DNA of 57,824 bases from Pararhodobacter sp. (GTDB lineage: Bacteria; Pseudomonadota; Alphaproteobacteria; Rhodobacterales; Rhodobacteraceae), in assembly GCA_020832665.1 (NCBI GenBank), contig JAFIEG010000021.1, positions 1-57,824 on the forward strand. The letters are read 5' to 3'. Positions 1 to 8,514 of the stretch are shown here, in pieces; position 1 is the stretch's first letter, and each line of letters begins with the position of its first letter. A model generated the notes under the pieces. It had not been told where the DNA came from. It did no database searches and saw only the letters and a program-made list of their open reading frames with translations. The position numbers and the translations under genes are program-made.

Positions 1-128
<128 letters not shown>

Positions 129-150
129 GTGCGGGAAACCACGCGATACA

Positions 151-176
151 GGGCCCCGGTTTGCCGGGGCCCTTTT
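151..176 (+). terminator. Rho-independent terminator after ctaD
   Basis: A 9-bp perfect inverted repeat, GGGCCCCGG and CCGGGGCCC, with a 4-base loop is followed by TTTT. It sits 22 bases after the ctaD stop and ends that transcription unit. Confidence 0.9.
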
Positions 177-206
177 CATTCAAGCATTGCCGGCTAAGCT
201 TTCGCC

Positions 207-698
207 ATGCCCTACGAGCTACGCCATTCGGGAAATCGCTGGCAGTTGCGCCTGTGGCCGCATAATGCGCTGGCGCCGCGCGGCTTTGCCACCGTCATCG
301 CGCTCAGCGCGACGGTACTGGCGCTGCCGCTGCTGGCGGTGCTGGGCAATGCCGTGCTGTGGGGTATTTTGCCCTTCGCCGTGCTGGCGCTCTGGGCGCT
401 CTGGTATGCGATCCGGCGCAACTGGCGCGACCGCAGCGTGTTCGAGGAAATGGCGCTTTCACGCCATGAGTTGCATCTGCGCCGGATCGACCCGCGAGGT
501 CCGGTGCAGGAATGGCGCGCCGATCCGCATTGGGTGGCGTTGCGTCTGAGCGCAAGCGGCGGCCCGGTCGAGCAGTATCTCACCCTCACCGGCGGCGGGC
601 GCGAGGTCGAACTGGGCGCCTTTCTGACCCCCGGCGAACGCGTGAAACTGCATGACGAACTGGCCGATCTGCTGATCAGGCTGAAAAGCTATGCCTGA
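207..698 (+). CDS. DUF2244 family membrane protein
   Basis: The 163-residue protein has a short cytoplasmic N-terminus (YELRHSGNRWQLRLWPHNAL), two hydrophobic segments at about residues 29-46 and 49-68, and a soluble C-terminal part with the VEEM/R-x-E-L type strands seen in DUF2244 proteins. These are small inner-membrane proteins of unknown role that commonly lie beside cytochrome oxidase genes in alphaproteobacteria, as here. No clear Shine-Dalgarno precedes the ATG. The last 10 bases overlap the end of the convergent GatB/YqeY gene. The family call is fairly secure; the function is unknown. Confidence 0.75.
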   Translation: MPYELRHSGNRWQLRLWPHNALAPRGFATVIALSATVLALPLLAVLGNAVLWGILPFAVLALWALWYAIRRNWRDRSVFEEMALSRHELHLRRIDPRGPVQEWRADPHWVALRLSASGGPVEQYLTLTGGGREVELGAFLTPGERVKLHDELADLLIRLKSYA

Positions 699-1162
699 GT
701 TCCCTGCGCCAGCCGCGCCTTGACCAACGGGCCAACCTTGCCGAAATCCATCTGCCCGGCATGACGGGCCTTCAGCCGGTTGATGACCCCACCCATATCG
801 CGAATCGAAGCGGCCCCGGTTTCTGCGATCACCACCTCGATCGCCTCGGCGATCTCGTCCTCGCCAAGCTGGCGCGGCAGGTAATCCTCGATGACGTCGA
901 TCTCGGCATTCTCGCGCTCGACCAACTCCAGCCGGCCGCCCTCTTCATAAGCGCGGGCGCTGTCCTGACGCTGCTTCACCATCCGGGTTAGGATCGCCAC
1001 GATCTCGGCTTCGCTCAACTGCCTGTCCTCGCCCTCGCCCCGCAAGGCGATGTCGCGATCCTTGATCGCGGCGCTGATCAGCCGCAACGTGGACAGGCGC
1101 GTGGCATCCTTGTCCTTCATCGCCTGTTTCAAATCTGCCGAAATACGCTCGCGCAGCGACAT
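689..1162 (-). CDS. GatB/YqeY domain-containing protein
   Basis: The 157-residue protein begins MSLRERISADLKQAMKDKD and continues with the TLRLISAAIKDRDIA stretch typical of YqeY-type proteins, then a helical domain ending in GPLVKARL. The fold corresponds to the tail domain of GatB, which binds tRNA during transamidation, but free-standing YqeY proteins have no proven enzymatic role. The length is normal for the family (about 150). It is convergent with the DUF2244 gene and shares 10 bp with it. Confidence 0.88.
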   Translation of the reverse strand: MSLRERISADLKQAMKDKDATRLSTLRLISAAIKDRDIALRGEGEDRQLSEAEIVAILTRMVKQRQDSARAYEEGGRLELVERENAEIDVIEDYLPRQLGEDEIAEAIEVVIAETGAASIRDMGGVINRLKARHAGQMDFGKVGPLVKARLAQGTQA

Positions 1163-1317
1163 GCCGGAAATCCGCCTTCAATTGACCAAGCCCGCACCAT
1201 ATCCCGCCGCAGCATGCCACGCAACGCCTGCGGCCACGCGCCCTGACGGGCGGTGGTAGAGTCCCCTATCTGGCCCTTGACAGGCCCCCGTGAATACCCC
1301 TATTTGCGCCGCACAGT

Positions 1318-1393
<76 letters not shown>

Positions 1394-1689
1394 GAAAAAT
1401 CCAGTCTGAAACGCCTCGGCAACCGGTGAAGAAGCTACTGCTTTTTTTAGGTGTTGGCGCAAGGGGCTGCGACAGTGAGCACCCTTGTTGGCAAAGGCGG
1501 ATATCAGCGACTTGCCAATCGCGTGACGATGGCAGAATGGATTCGTTGAGCAATCCGGGGATCCGCCCGGCGTTACAGGATACTGCGAACGCGTTGATTT
1601 CATGCCTGAAAACGGATTAACCTTTCGAGCCCTCCTTGATCTGTCCCTTGATCATCCATGAATTGCGCCCAGAGGATACCCCTCGCGGG
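1394..1689. other. Non-coding stretch after tRNA-Ala
   Basis: I see no convincing gene in these roughly 300 bases. Both strands lack an open frame with recognisable motifs, and no integrase or att-like repeat of the tRNA 3' end was seen. It leads into the PLP-enzyme fragment and is probably degraded DNA. Confidence 0.4.
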
Positions 1690-1821
1690 CGTTTTCGTTT
1701 CGCGGCCTCGGGCATGGAGGCGGTCACCTCAACGCTGTGAACCTTCTTTCAGGCGGGCGGTGAGGTGATCCACGACAACACGTTCTATGGCTGCACCTTT
1801 GCCTTCCTGACCCATCGGTGA
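1690..1821 (+). pseudogene. Fragment of a Cys/Met-metabolism PLP enzyme (methionine gamma-lyase type)
   Basis: One frame reads RFRFAASGMEAVTSTL, stop, TFFQAGGEVIHDNTFYGCTF, AFLTHR, stop. This matches the ASGM-A(I/V) and GDEV-HD-TYGCTF region that binds the PLP cofactor in the trans-sulfuration enzyme family (methionine gamma-lyase, O-acylhomoserine sulfhydrylase). Two in-frame TGA codons and the absence of the rest of the about 400-residue protein show that it is a relic. The homology is only about 40 residues long, but the order of motifs is diagnostic. Confidence 0.7.
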
Positions 1822-1880
1822 AAGCGGCACGAACCGCTGTCGCAACGCATCGAAGGAAAGTGCGGCGCGCGCTGCTCGGC

Positions 1881-2051
1881 TCATCCGGGCAATCCGAATA
1901 GCGCGATGCGCAGGCACAGGGTGCTCAATCCGATCGCAAGGATCAGGATCGCAAGCCCCACCGGCGAGCCAAACCCATACCAATTCATCGCCTGTTGCGC
2001 GCGAGCGTCATGTTGGGCCGCATCATCCCGCCGGCTGAGGTCGGTGTCCAT
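1881..2051 (-). CDS. Small single-span membrane protein, 56 aa
   Basis: An ATG at 2051 opens a 56-residue frame: a charged N-terminus (MDTDLSRRDDAAQHDARAQQ) and then one long hydrophobic segment at about residues 30-50. A good ribosome-binding site, AAGGAGACGG, lies about 8 bases upstream. The protein is too short for ordinary gene finding. It is divergent from the MarR gene at 2135, an arrangement often used by MarR-type regulators for their targets. I do not recognise the family, and the function is unknown. Confidence 0.55.
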   Translation of the reverse strand: MDTDLSRRDDAAQHDARAQQAMNWYGFGSPVGLAILILAIGLSTLCLRIALFGLPG

Positions 2052-2134
2052 GTTCCGTCTCCTTCACTGTTGCGCGGTCAACCCGTGGCCGCTATTATGA
2101 TTCTATAAGTGAACTATTTGATGGTTGAATTATC

Positions 2135-2620
2135 ATGTCAAGCCCGGATCGCCAGGCGCTGGAGGCACGGCTCGCCCATGCGATCATGCAGTGGCAAGAC
2201 GCCACCCAACGGTTCGACGAGGCTGCCGGGCGGCGGCTCGACCTCAACCCGGCCGAGCGGCGCTGCCTGGCGATGCTGGTCCAGGGCAGCCAGCAACCCA
2301 GCGTGCTGGCGGCCGGGGTTGGACTGACCCGCTCGGCGATGACAGCGCTGGTGGACCGGCTGCGCGGGCGCGGTTTAGTGGAACGACGGCGGAGCGAGCA
2401 GGACCGCCGCCAGATTCTGATAGAAGTCACGGAACTTGCGCGGTCCGAGGTCATGGCGCTCTATCGCCCGCTGGCCGAGGGCAGTGCCGCCCTGCTGGCA
2501 AAGCGCAACCCGTCGGAACTCGAGACGATCCTCGGTTTTGTCGAGGAAGTGTTGGCGCTGCAGGCCCAGGCGACCGACGCGCTCGAGGCACGGCAGCAAA
2601 CAGCGCACGAAACGGATTGA
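2135..2620 (+). CDS. MarR family transcriptional regulator
   Basis: The 161-residue protein shows the winged-helix core of MarR proteins: a helix bundle start (QALEARLAHAIMQWQ), the recognition region GVGLTRSAMTALVDRLRGRG at about residues 66-85, and the wing LVERRRSEQDRRQILIEVTE. MarR dimers usually repress a neighbouring gene and are released by small aromatic or phenolic ligands. Divergent transcription from the small membrane gene (1881-2051) makes that gene a plausible target; the hydrolase at 2704 is convergent. The upstream DNA is AT-rich with a weak ribosome-binding site, so the start is moderately certain. Confidence 0.85.
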   Translation: MSSPDRQALEARLAHAIMQWQDATQRFDEAAGRRLDLNPAERRCLAMLVQGSQQPSVLAAGVGLTRSAMTALVDRLRGRGLVERRRSEQDRRQILIEVTELARSEVMALYRPLAEGSAALLAKRNPSELETILGFVEEVLALQAQATDALEARQQTAHETD

Positions 2621-2703
2621 CCGCCGGATCGCCAAGCGCCAACCCATCAGGCTGGTCCAGCAGCGCGCAGAACCCTGCCCCGAAACCTGCAAGGCGCGAT
2701 ATC

Positions 2704-3624
2704 TCAGTCTTCATCGGCCGACAGAAATGAATCAAGCAGCGGCATCAGCAGATCGACGCGGTAGAGAATTTCGTAATGCGTCACGCCGGGCAGCACGGCG
2801 AATTGCCGGTCGGGGTTTACCTGCGGCCCCATAGGCCCCTCCGACGATGTTCCACCTAACAACTGAAACAGCTCCAGCACCTTTGCCGGCTGGACGATGT
2901 CGGTATCGCCCACAATCAGCAGCGTGGGCGCGTCGATGGCGCGGATCTCGTCCTCCTCCCACCCCATGCCGGCAAGCATGGCGTCGCGCATCTTGTCCAC
3001 CAGCACCCCGAAACGTCCTGGCTCAGGGGCGACGGCCATATAGGCCGCTTCCATTGGCGTGCCAGCCAGCAGTTCGGCATTCAGCTGCGGCCAACCTGCG
3101 CGGACCGATTCATAGATCGAATCCGTCTGATGAGAGGCCGAGATCACCGCAAGCCGGTTGACGGCCGCGGGATGATGCGCTGCCAGGCCCAGCGCGGTGG
3201 CGCCGCCCATCGAGAAGCCCACGACATCGGCCGGAGCCAGCCCCCGCTGGATGATGAAACCGGCGACATCATCGGCGAACTGGCGCAGCGACAACGGGCG
3301 GTCGAGATCGCGGGTCCGGCCATGACCTTCCAGTTCGACGGCATAGACCGTTCGTGTCTCGGCCAATGCGGGCAGGAGCGGGCCAAGCGTTTCGATCGTC
3401 ATCAGCCCGCCATGGAGCAGGATCAGTGGCGCGCCGACCTCGCCATGGACCTGATAAAACATCTCAAGGCCATTGACCGTCTCATAACCCGACTCGACAG
3501 GCTCCGGCATGGCCTCGAAGGCCGTTACCGGATCGATCCCGTCAAGATCCTGGGCGACAGCCGGGGCACTGGCAGTCGTTGACATGAACGCCAGGGCGAT
3601 GGGAGCGAAAACTGTGTTTCTCAT
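2704..3624 (-). CDS. Secreted alpha/beta hydrolase
   Basis: The 306-residue protein starts with a signal peptide (MRNTVFAPIALAFMSTTASA, cleavage near AVAQ at residues 22-25). The alpha/beta-hydrolase fold follows: oxyanion HGG at 71-73, nucleophile elbow GFSMG with Ser138, a likely acid Asp in IVGDTDIV, and a His in PGVTHYE. The enzyme should therefore hydrolyse an ester or similar bond in the periplasm; the substrate cannot be read from the sequence. It stands alone, convergent with the MarR gene and separated by 60 bp from the AlkD-like gene. Confidence 0.85.
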   Translation of the reverse strand: MRNTVFAPIALAFMSTTASAPAVAQDLDGIDPVTAFEAMPEPVESGYETVNGLEMFYQVHGEVGAPLILLHGGLMTIETLGPLLPALAETRTVYAVELEGHGRTRDLDRPLSLRQFADDVAGFIIQRGLAPADVVGFSMGGATALGLAAHHPAAVNRLAVISASHQTDSIYESVRAGWPQLNAELLAGTPMEAAYMAVAPEPGRFGVLVDKMRDAMLAGMGWEEDEIRAIDAPTLLIVGDTDIVQPAKVLELFQLLGGTSSEGPMGPQVNPDRQFAVLPGVTHYEILYRVDLLMPLLDSFLSADED

Positions 3625-3684
3625 GGTATGGGTCCTCGTTTATTGGGTTCGGCAGTCGATCAATCAACCAGGCTGCGACGCTTT

Positions 3685-4362
3685 TCAGCCGAGTGCGCGC
3701 CGCACCTCGCGGGCGAGCCGCGCCTCGGGCTTGCCGCGCAACTCGATGCGGCCGGCCCAGCCCAGCGCGGCGCTACACAATGCGCCATTGCGCTTGCCGG
3801 TGGCGCGAACCGCCATCGAGATCGCCTTGCTCACATGCGGTCGCCCATCGCCGGCATGCGCCTCGGCCAGGGCCAGTGCATCCAGAAACGGCTGATCCCC
3901 GGCCCGTTTGTCATGCACCGACAACCCCCAGACCAGCGCGAATGCCGCCCGCCTTGTGTAGAGCCGCTCGGACGCGGCCCAGCGCGGCACGGCCTCCCAG
4001 GCCGCGGGCGCCTTGTCGAACAGGCGGAAGCAGGCGGTGTCGCAGGTCGCCCAATTGTCAAACTCAGCGACCATGGCATCCATACGCGCCAGCGTCAGCG
4101 TGGCGGGATCGTCGATCAGCACTGCCAGCGTGCGCATCTCGTAGCCGCCATCGGCCCAGAGCGCGGCGGCAAGCGCCGGATCTTTCAGGCGTTTGCGGGT
4201 GAAGGCGAGCATCTGGCCCATGGCAACACCGATGGCGCACTCGTTCGGGATGCCGTAGCCCAGCAGCTTCTGCCGCTCGGTTTCCGAGGCGTTGGCGGCC
4301 AGCCAGTCCTTCACTTCCGCCAGGGTCAGCCACGCCGTATCTGAACGGGCCGTCCCGCTCAT
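3685..4362 (-). CDS. DNA alkylation repair (AlkD-like HEAT) family protein
   Basis: The 225-residue protein has the all-helical repeat pattern of AlkD-type DNA glycosylases, with YGIPNECAIGVAMGQM (residues about 36-51), LWADGGYEMRTLA and DNWATCDTAC. The motifs W-x-GGYE-R and DNWA-CD are typical of the family, in which such residues bind the DNA backbone and excise alkylated purines. The ATG at 4362 overlaps the stop of the VOC gene by four bases, so it is translated as the last gene of the operon. Assignment to the family is good; repair activity is inferred. Confidence 0.82.
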   Translation of the reverse strand: MSGTARSDTAWLTLAEVKDWLAANASETERQKLLGYGIPNECAIGVAMGQMLAFTRKRLKDPALAAALWADGGYEMRTLAVLIDDPATLTLARMDAMVAEFDNWATCDTACFRLFDKAPAAWEAVPRWAASERLYTRRAAFALVWGLSVHDKRAGDQPFLDALALAEAHAGDGRPHVSKAISMAVRATGKRNGALCSAALGWAGRIELRGKPEARLAREVRRALG

Positions 4363-5252
4363 TTCGCCGCGCGTTCGAGGGCCGCAATGTCGATCTTTCC
4401 CATCTCCAGGAAGGTCTCGATGACCTTCGGGTCGGGTGACGAGAGCAATTCGGGCAGGTTCCGTGGCAGGATCTGCCAGGACAGGCCGAAACGGTCCTTC
4501 AGCCATCCGCAGCGCTCGGCATCGGGCAGGGCGGACAATGCGTGCCAGTAATGGTCGATCTCGGCCTGATCTTTGCATAACACGACAAAGGAATTGGCCT
4601 CGGTAAAGGTGAAATCATGCGCCAGCGCACTGTCGCCGGCCATAAAGGTCTGCCCTGCCAGCCGGAACTGCGCATGCATGACCGTATCGGCCGGATCAGC
4701 GCCCGACCCGTCATGGCGCAGGACGCCCTCGATGCCGGAATCGGGAAAAAGCCCCGTGTAATGCGCCAGCGCCGCCTCGGCCTGCCCGGCCTGCGCGCCG
4801 GTAAACAGCAGCATGGGCGTTATCGCCTGCCCCCCGGTCTGTGCAAGCTGGCCAAGCGAAAGCTGCCAGGACACGCCCCAGCGATCATCGACCCAGCCAT
4901 AGCGCGGGCTCCACGGGTAGGTATCGAGCGGCATGCGGACCTGACCGCCCTCGCCCAGCGCCTGCCAGGCGCGATCGAGCGCTGCGCGGTCGTCGAGATT
5001 CAGGAAATACGACACTGCCGGGGTTGGGCGAAAGTGCGGCCCGCCATTGAGCGCCAGCATAGGCTGCCCGCCCAGATGGAACTCGACATTCATGGCAGAG
5101 CCTTCGGGCTGGCCATGCACCTCGAACCCCGCCTTGCCATAGCGGCTGACTGTGCCGATGCCCGAGCCGGGCAATAACGACGTATAGAGCCCGGCCGAGT
5201 CTTCTGCCGCACCGTCGAACCACAGATGCGGGATGATCTTCTGCTTGGTCAT
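4359..5252 (-). CDS. VOC family protein, two PhnB/glyoxalase-like domains
   Basis: The 297-residue protein (start at 5252, with AAGGAGG upstream) contains two copies of the PhnB-type fold. The first is KIIPHLWFDGAAEDSAGLYT to WGVSWQLSLG and the second QAITPMLLFTGAQAGQAEAAL to FGLSWQILPRNLPELL. Each ends with a D-(R/W)-(W/F)-G-(V/L)-SWQ motif. Such proteins are often labelled 3-demethylubiquinone methyltransferase-like, but that name is misleading; members bind metal or small molecules and their substrate is unknown. It is coupled to the AlkD-like gene downstream and follows a GST relic upstream. Confidence 0.82.
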   Translation of the reverse strand: MTKQKIIPHLWFDGAAEDSAGLYTSLLPGSGIGTVSRYGKAGFEVHGQPEGSAMNVEFHLGGQPMLALNGGPHFRPTPAVSYFLNLDDRAALDRAWQALGEGGQVRMPLDTYPWSPRYGWVDDRWGVSWQLSLGQLAQTGGQAITPMLLFTGAQAGQAEAALAHYTGLFPDSGIEGVLRHDGSGADPADTVMHAQFRLAGQTFMAGDSALAHDFTFTEANSFVVLCKDQAEIDHYWHALSALPDAERCGWLKDRFGLSWQILPRNLPELLSSPDPKVIETFLEMGKIDIAALERAAK

Positions 5253-5305
5253 TTCATACCTCCTTGACCGGAACACGGCTGCCAAAGACTGTCAATTGCG
5301 CGCCG

Positions 5306-5475
5306 TCCGAAAGGATGAAGCGCGCGATGTGCGGGTTCCTTCATCACATTGAACGAAAGCGGCCGATCGTCGCAGGGCTGGCCCACTTCGTCGAGAACCC
5401 AGCGAACGCGCATGTCACGCGACAACCCGTGCCGCCATCCGGCGACTGTTCGAATGCGGTGATGGTGGCGGTCAT
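5306..5475 (-). pseudogene. Truncated, frameshifted glutathione S-transferase remnant
   Basis: From an ATG at 5475 the frame reads MTATITAFEQSPDGGT; after one frameshift it continues LSRDMRVRWVLDEVGQP, then CDDRPLSFNVMKEPAHRALH and PFG. This is the N-terminal thioredoxin-like domain of a GST, close in pattern to the intact GST at 8515-9264. The remaining two thirds, including the QIP-x-(L/F)-DG motif, are missing. The ATG overlaps the amidase stop (ATGA), so it was once an operon member. Another frame over 5253-5305 (FILSDGAQLTVFGSRVPVKE) may be the tail of a second lost gene. Confidence 0.75.
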
Positions 5476-6698
5476 CGGTATCCTACATTGCGCGCCACAC
5501 TCATCTCGCCCCGGCTGGGGAGTGGCAGGTCGTCGGCGAGCATCGGCGGAAAAAGCTGCTGAACCCGCCTGGCAAACGCGATGACCGTCGCATCCGAGCC
5601 GCGCGGGCCGATGATCTGCAGCCCGACGGGCGCTCGTCCACGATCAAAGCCCACTGGTATCGAGATCGCGGGCAGTCCGAAGTAATTTGCGAGAAACGTG
5701 TTGGCCGGAGATACGGCCTGATCCCCTTGCTCCCGCGCCTCGGCGATGGTCAGAACCGGGTTGGCCAGCGTCGGCAGCGCGATCAGGTCGACATCGGCAA
5801 AGAGGCGGGCATTTATTCCCGCCCGCTCCTCGTCGATCCCGGCGGCGTCGAACCGGGCTTCCGCGAAGGGCAGGTCCACCGGATGCCAGGACGGCGCGAG
5901 GGCCGAGATGCGGGCCAGCACCGCGCCAAATGCCGCCTTCGCCGCCTCGTCCGCGCTGAAGTTTGTCGCCACGCCCAGACGCGGTGCGTGCATCCCCGGT
6001 GCCATAGGGGCGTCGAAAAGGACCGGGAGAAGTAGTTCCACATCCGCAGCGCAGCGCGCCTGAATGGCGGCGTGGCTCAGTTTAATAATGGCAGGGTCCG
6101 GCGTAATCCCATCGAGGATGCCCGCTTGCGAGAGAACACCGGAGGTGGGCTTGAAGCCCGTCACCGCGCAGCATGCAGCGGTCAGCCGGGCCGAGCCGAT
6201 GGCATCGGTATCGACCGTGGCAAAGCAGATTCCGCTGGCGATGGCCGCAGCCGATCCGCCCGACGATCCACCTGCAACAAGGTCCGCGCGCCAGGGGTTC
6301 CCGACCGGCCCGAAATGACTGTCAAGCGAGGTCGTGCCCATGCCCAGGGCATGCATGTTGGTTTTTACGACGATCATTGCGCCGGCCGCTTTCAGTCTGC
6401 GGACAAGCTCGGCATCCTCGACGGGAATCCGATCGGCGAATGCGTGGTGTCCCGCCGTGGTCCGGACGCCTTGGGTGTCGAAGAAATCCTTTATGCCGAT
6501 GGGAACGCCAGCAAGCGGTAGCGACATGTCGACATCGTCGCCGTCATCCAGCATCGGGGTGATGATGGCATTGAGGCCCCTGTGCTTGTCCATTTGCTCG
6601 GCGACGGCCTGCCGGATGTCGGCTGCCGTGATCGCACCGTCATGTAAGAGACGGCGCAAATCGCGGATGGTTGGGACGCGGTGGTTTTTCTTGATCAT
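5472..6698 (-). CDS. Amidase-signature family hydrolase
   Basis: The 408-residue protein belongs to the amidase signature family, which uses a Ser-cisSer-Lys triad to cleave amides. Lys70 lies in GVPIGIKDFF, the glycine/serine loop GGSSGGS is at 143-149 (cis-Ser146), and the nucleophile is most likely Ser169 in DTDAIGSAR, where the family usually has GTDTGGS. The C-terminal half is somewhat shorter than in typical 450-500-residue members. The start codon shares one base with the stop of the DUF1428 gene, and GTGGAGG lies upstream. The substrate is unknown. Confidence 0.87.
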   Translation of the reverse strand: MIKKNHRVPTIRDLRRLLHDGAITAADIRQAVAEQMDKHRGLNAIITPMLDDGDDVDMSLPLAGVPIGIKDFFDTQGVRTTAGHHAFADRIPVEDAELVRRLKAAGAMIVVKTNMHALGMGTTSLDSHFGPVGNPWRADLVAGGSSGGSAAAIASGICFATVDTDAIGSARLTAACCAVTGFKPTSGVLSQAGILDGITPDPAIIKLSHAAIQARCAADVELLLPVLFDAPMAPGMHAPRLGVATNFSADEAAKAAFGAVLARISALAPSWHPVDLPFAEARFDAAGIDEERAGINARLFADVDLIALPTLANPVLTIAEAREQGDQAVSPANTFLANYFGLPAISIPVGFDRGRAPVGLQIIGPRGSDATVIAFARRVQQLFPPMLADDLPLPSRGEMSVARNVGYR

Positions 6699-7411
6699 CA
6701 GACCTCCACAACCGGCACAAAGCCGCCGAAGATCAGTCGCTTACCATCAAAGGGCATGCTTTTGTCGGCAAGGCGCGGGTCGTTCATGATCTTCTCGTTG
6801 CCCGCATCGCGCGCGGCGCGGTCGGGCCATTGCACCCAGGAAAAGACCACCTCTTCATCCGGGCCCGCCTGCACCGCGCGGCGAAAGTCGGTCAGCTTGC
6901 CCTCGGGCACATCGATGCCCCAGGCCTCGATGATCCAGCTTGCACCGTGTTCGATGAAGACCGGGTCGCAGTCCCGGGCGAACTGGGTGAACACCTCGCG
7001 CTTGTCCCGGGGCACGGCAACGACGAAGCCATCAACATAGCCGCCCTTGCGCGGCTCGCCCAGCTCAAGCACCGGCTCGAAGGCACCGAAAATCACGCGC
7101 TTGCCGTCGAAGGGCATCGGGTTTGTCTCGGGGCCGAGGCGCGGATCTGCGATCGCCGCCAGCATGCCCGCGTCATGTGCGGTTTTCGAGGGCCAGACAT
7201 ACCAGGAAAACACGACCGTCTCGTCGGGCCCGGCCTGCACCGCCAGCGGAAACGAGGTGACTTCACCGCCCGGCACATCGTCGCCCCAGCATTCCACCGC
7301 CGCCACAAGCCCGTGATCGCGAAAACCATGCGCCGCGCGCGCCGCATGCTCAATGAAGTCCGCGCGGTTCGCCGTCGGCACCGCGCAAATGAAACCCTGA
7401 ATGCAGGTCAT
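6698..7411 (-). CDS. Tandem DUF1428 (YbaA-like) protein
   Basis: The 237-residue protein is an internal duplication. Residues about 1-118 and 123-237 each contain G-F-(I/V)-x-AVP, W-G-(D/I)-DVP-x-G, (S/D)F-x-x-AVQAGPDE-x-VVFSW and MPFDGKR-(V/L)-IFG-x-F-x-PV. Single-domain DUF1428 proteins of about 115 residues have a dimeric ferredoxin-like (Dabb) fold, so this version is probably a built-in dimer. The biochemical role is unknown. It ends one base into the amidase start codon, showing translational coupling. Confidence 0.85.
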   Translation of the reverse strand: MTCIQGFICAVPTANRADFIEHAARAAHGFRDHGLVAAVECWGDDVPGGEVTSFPLAVQAGPDETVVFSWYVWPSKTAHDAGMLAAIADPRLGPETNPMPFDGKRVIFGAFEPVLELGEPRKGGYVDGFVVAVPRDKREVFTQFARDCDPVFIEHGASWIIEAWGIDVPEGKLTDFRRAVQAGPDEEVVFSWVQWPDRAARDAGNEKIMNDPRLADKSMPFDGKRLIFGGFVPVVEV

Positions 7412-7426
7412 GATCTTTCCCTTCTG

Positions 7427-8014
7427 CTAATTTCCCTTTGTTTCCGCCAAGCCCGCCGCCTTTTCCGAATGTTCAACCCGGTAATCGAGGCTGACGAGTC
7501 CGTTGCGAAATGGCCGCACTGCTTCGCGCTCGAGCCTCACCTCTCGCCCGATTGCGCCGAAGAGCGGCCGACCGCGGCCCAGCAGGATTGGCACCAGAGT
7601 CAGCGTGATGCGGCCGATAAGCCCCTCGGCCAGGAAGGAACGGATCACCTCGCCGCCATCGACATAGGCCGAACGCCAGCCCTCGGCCCGCAGCGCGTGC
7701 ACGATATCGGCGGGCGCATCTGCCGTTATGCGCACCCGCTGGCGCAGGTGTTGCGGAACATCTGCGGCGCCGAGCGTCCGGCTCATCACGACAACGGGCT
7801 TGGCATAGGGCCAGTCGCCGAATCCCAGCACCGTCTCGTAGGTCGCGCGCCCCATGACGAGGCCATCGACGCCCGCGATGAACGCGTCGTAGCCGTGGTC
7901 CTCGCCTTCTGCATTGAAGGGCAGGAGCCAGTCGATGGCTCCGTCCGCGCGCGCAATGAAGCCGTCAAGTGAAGCAGCGATGAAGACTTTTCCGAACGAC
8001 ACGTCTTTCCTCAC
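7427..8014 (-). CDS. Dihydrofolate reductase-like (RibD C-terminal) protein
   Basis: The 195-residue protein begins GKVFIAASLDGFIARADGAIDWL, continues with G-x-D-G-L-VMGRATYETVLGFGDWPY and ends with the LVPILLGRGRPLF motif. This order is typical of the RibD C-terminal/YyaP-YwjB branch of the DHFR superfamily, which binds NADPH. Most members have no proven substrate and often sit in stress or detoxification operons. It lies 15 bases upstream of the DUF1428 gene in the same operon. Confidence 0.85.
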   Translation of the reverse strand: MRKDVSFGKVFIAASLDGFIARADGAIDWLLPFNAEGEDHGYDAFIAGVDGLVMGRATYETVLGFGDWPYAKPVVVMSRTLGAADVPQHLRQRVRITADAPADIVHALRAEGWRSAYVDGGEVIRSFLAEGLIGRITLTLVPILLGRGRPLFGAIGREVRLEREAVRPFRNGLVSLDYRVEHSEKAAGLAETKGN

Positions 8015-8075
8015 AATTGTTCGTGCCCAAGGGGGCGCAAGCCGATCGGGGCAGCGGCCCGGTTACTTCGTTCCC

Positions 8076-8513
8076 CTAGTCGCTCATACCGGGCCCGGGC
8101 TGCAGGACTGCCCACTGGATTCCGAAGGGATCTTCGAGCAGACCCCAGTCATCGCCCCAGAACTGTCGCTCATAGGGCATGACGACGGTGCAGCCCGCCG
8201 CGATTGCGCGGTCCCACCACATGGGCCCGTCCTCGACAATGAGCTGCATATGGGCGCGGCCCAGCGGCCCCGGGTCGGTCACCTCCTCGCAGCCCATGTC
8301 GGTCAGCATCAGCGATCCGCCGTTGATACCGAGCTGGGCATGCATCAGCCGGGCGGGGCTATCCGGGTTGGGCATGCGCCCGAAATCCTTCGCTCCAAAG
8401 GCCTTTGCATAGAAATCCGCTGCCTCGTTGGCGCGGCCGCCATAGCCGATATAGGGGATCACCCCCTTCATCACCGAGGCGTCGGGGCGGGTGGCTGTTG
8501 TGGTGTCGGTCAT
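8076..8513 (-). CDS. VOC family protein (PhnB-like), single domain
   Basis: The 145-residue protein has one glyoxalase/PhnB-type domain: VIPYIGYGGRANEAADFYAK, then MHAQLGINGGSLMLTDM, and the closing GDDWGLLEDPFGIQWAVLQP. The D-P-F-G-x-x-W motif is typical for the family. The start at 8513 is preceded by GGGAGAG and lies one base after the GST stop, indicating coupling. The ligand is unknown. Confidence 0.83.
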   Translation of the reverse strand: MTDTTTATRPDASVMKGVIPYIGYGGRANEAADFYAKAFGAKDFGRMPNPDSPARLMHAQLGINGGSLMLTDMGCEEVTDPGPLGRAHMQLIVEDGPMWWDRAIAAGCTVVMPYERQFWGDDWGLLEDPFGIQWAVLQPGPGMSD

Positions 8514-8514
8514 G

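Noticed and set aside
1729-1983. A minus-strand frame over the PLP-enzyme relic
   Set aside because: It has no ribosome-binding site or motif and overlaps both the relic and the better supported 56-residue gene in another frame.
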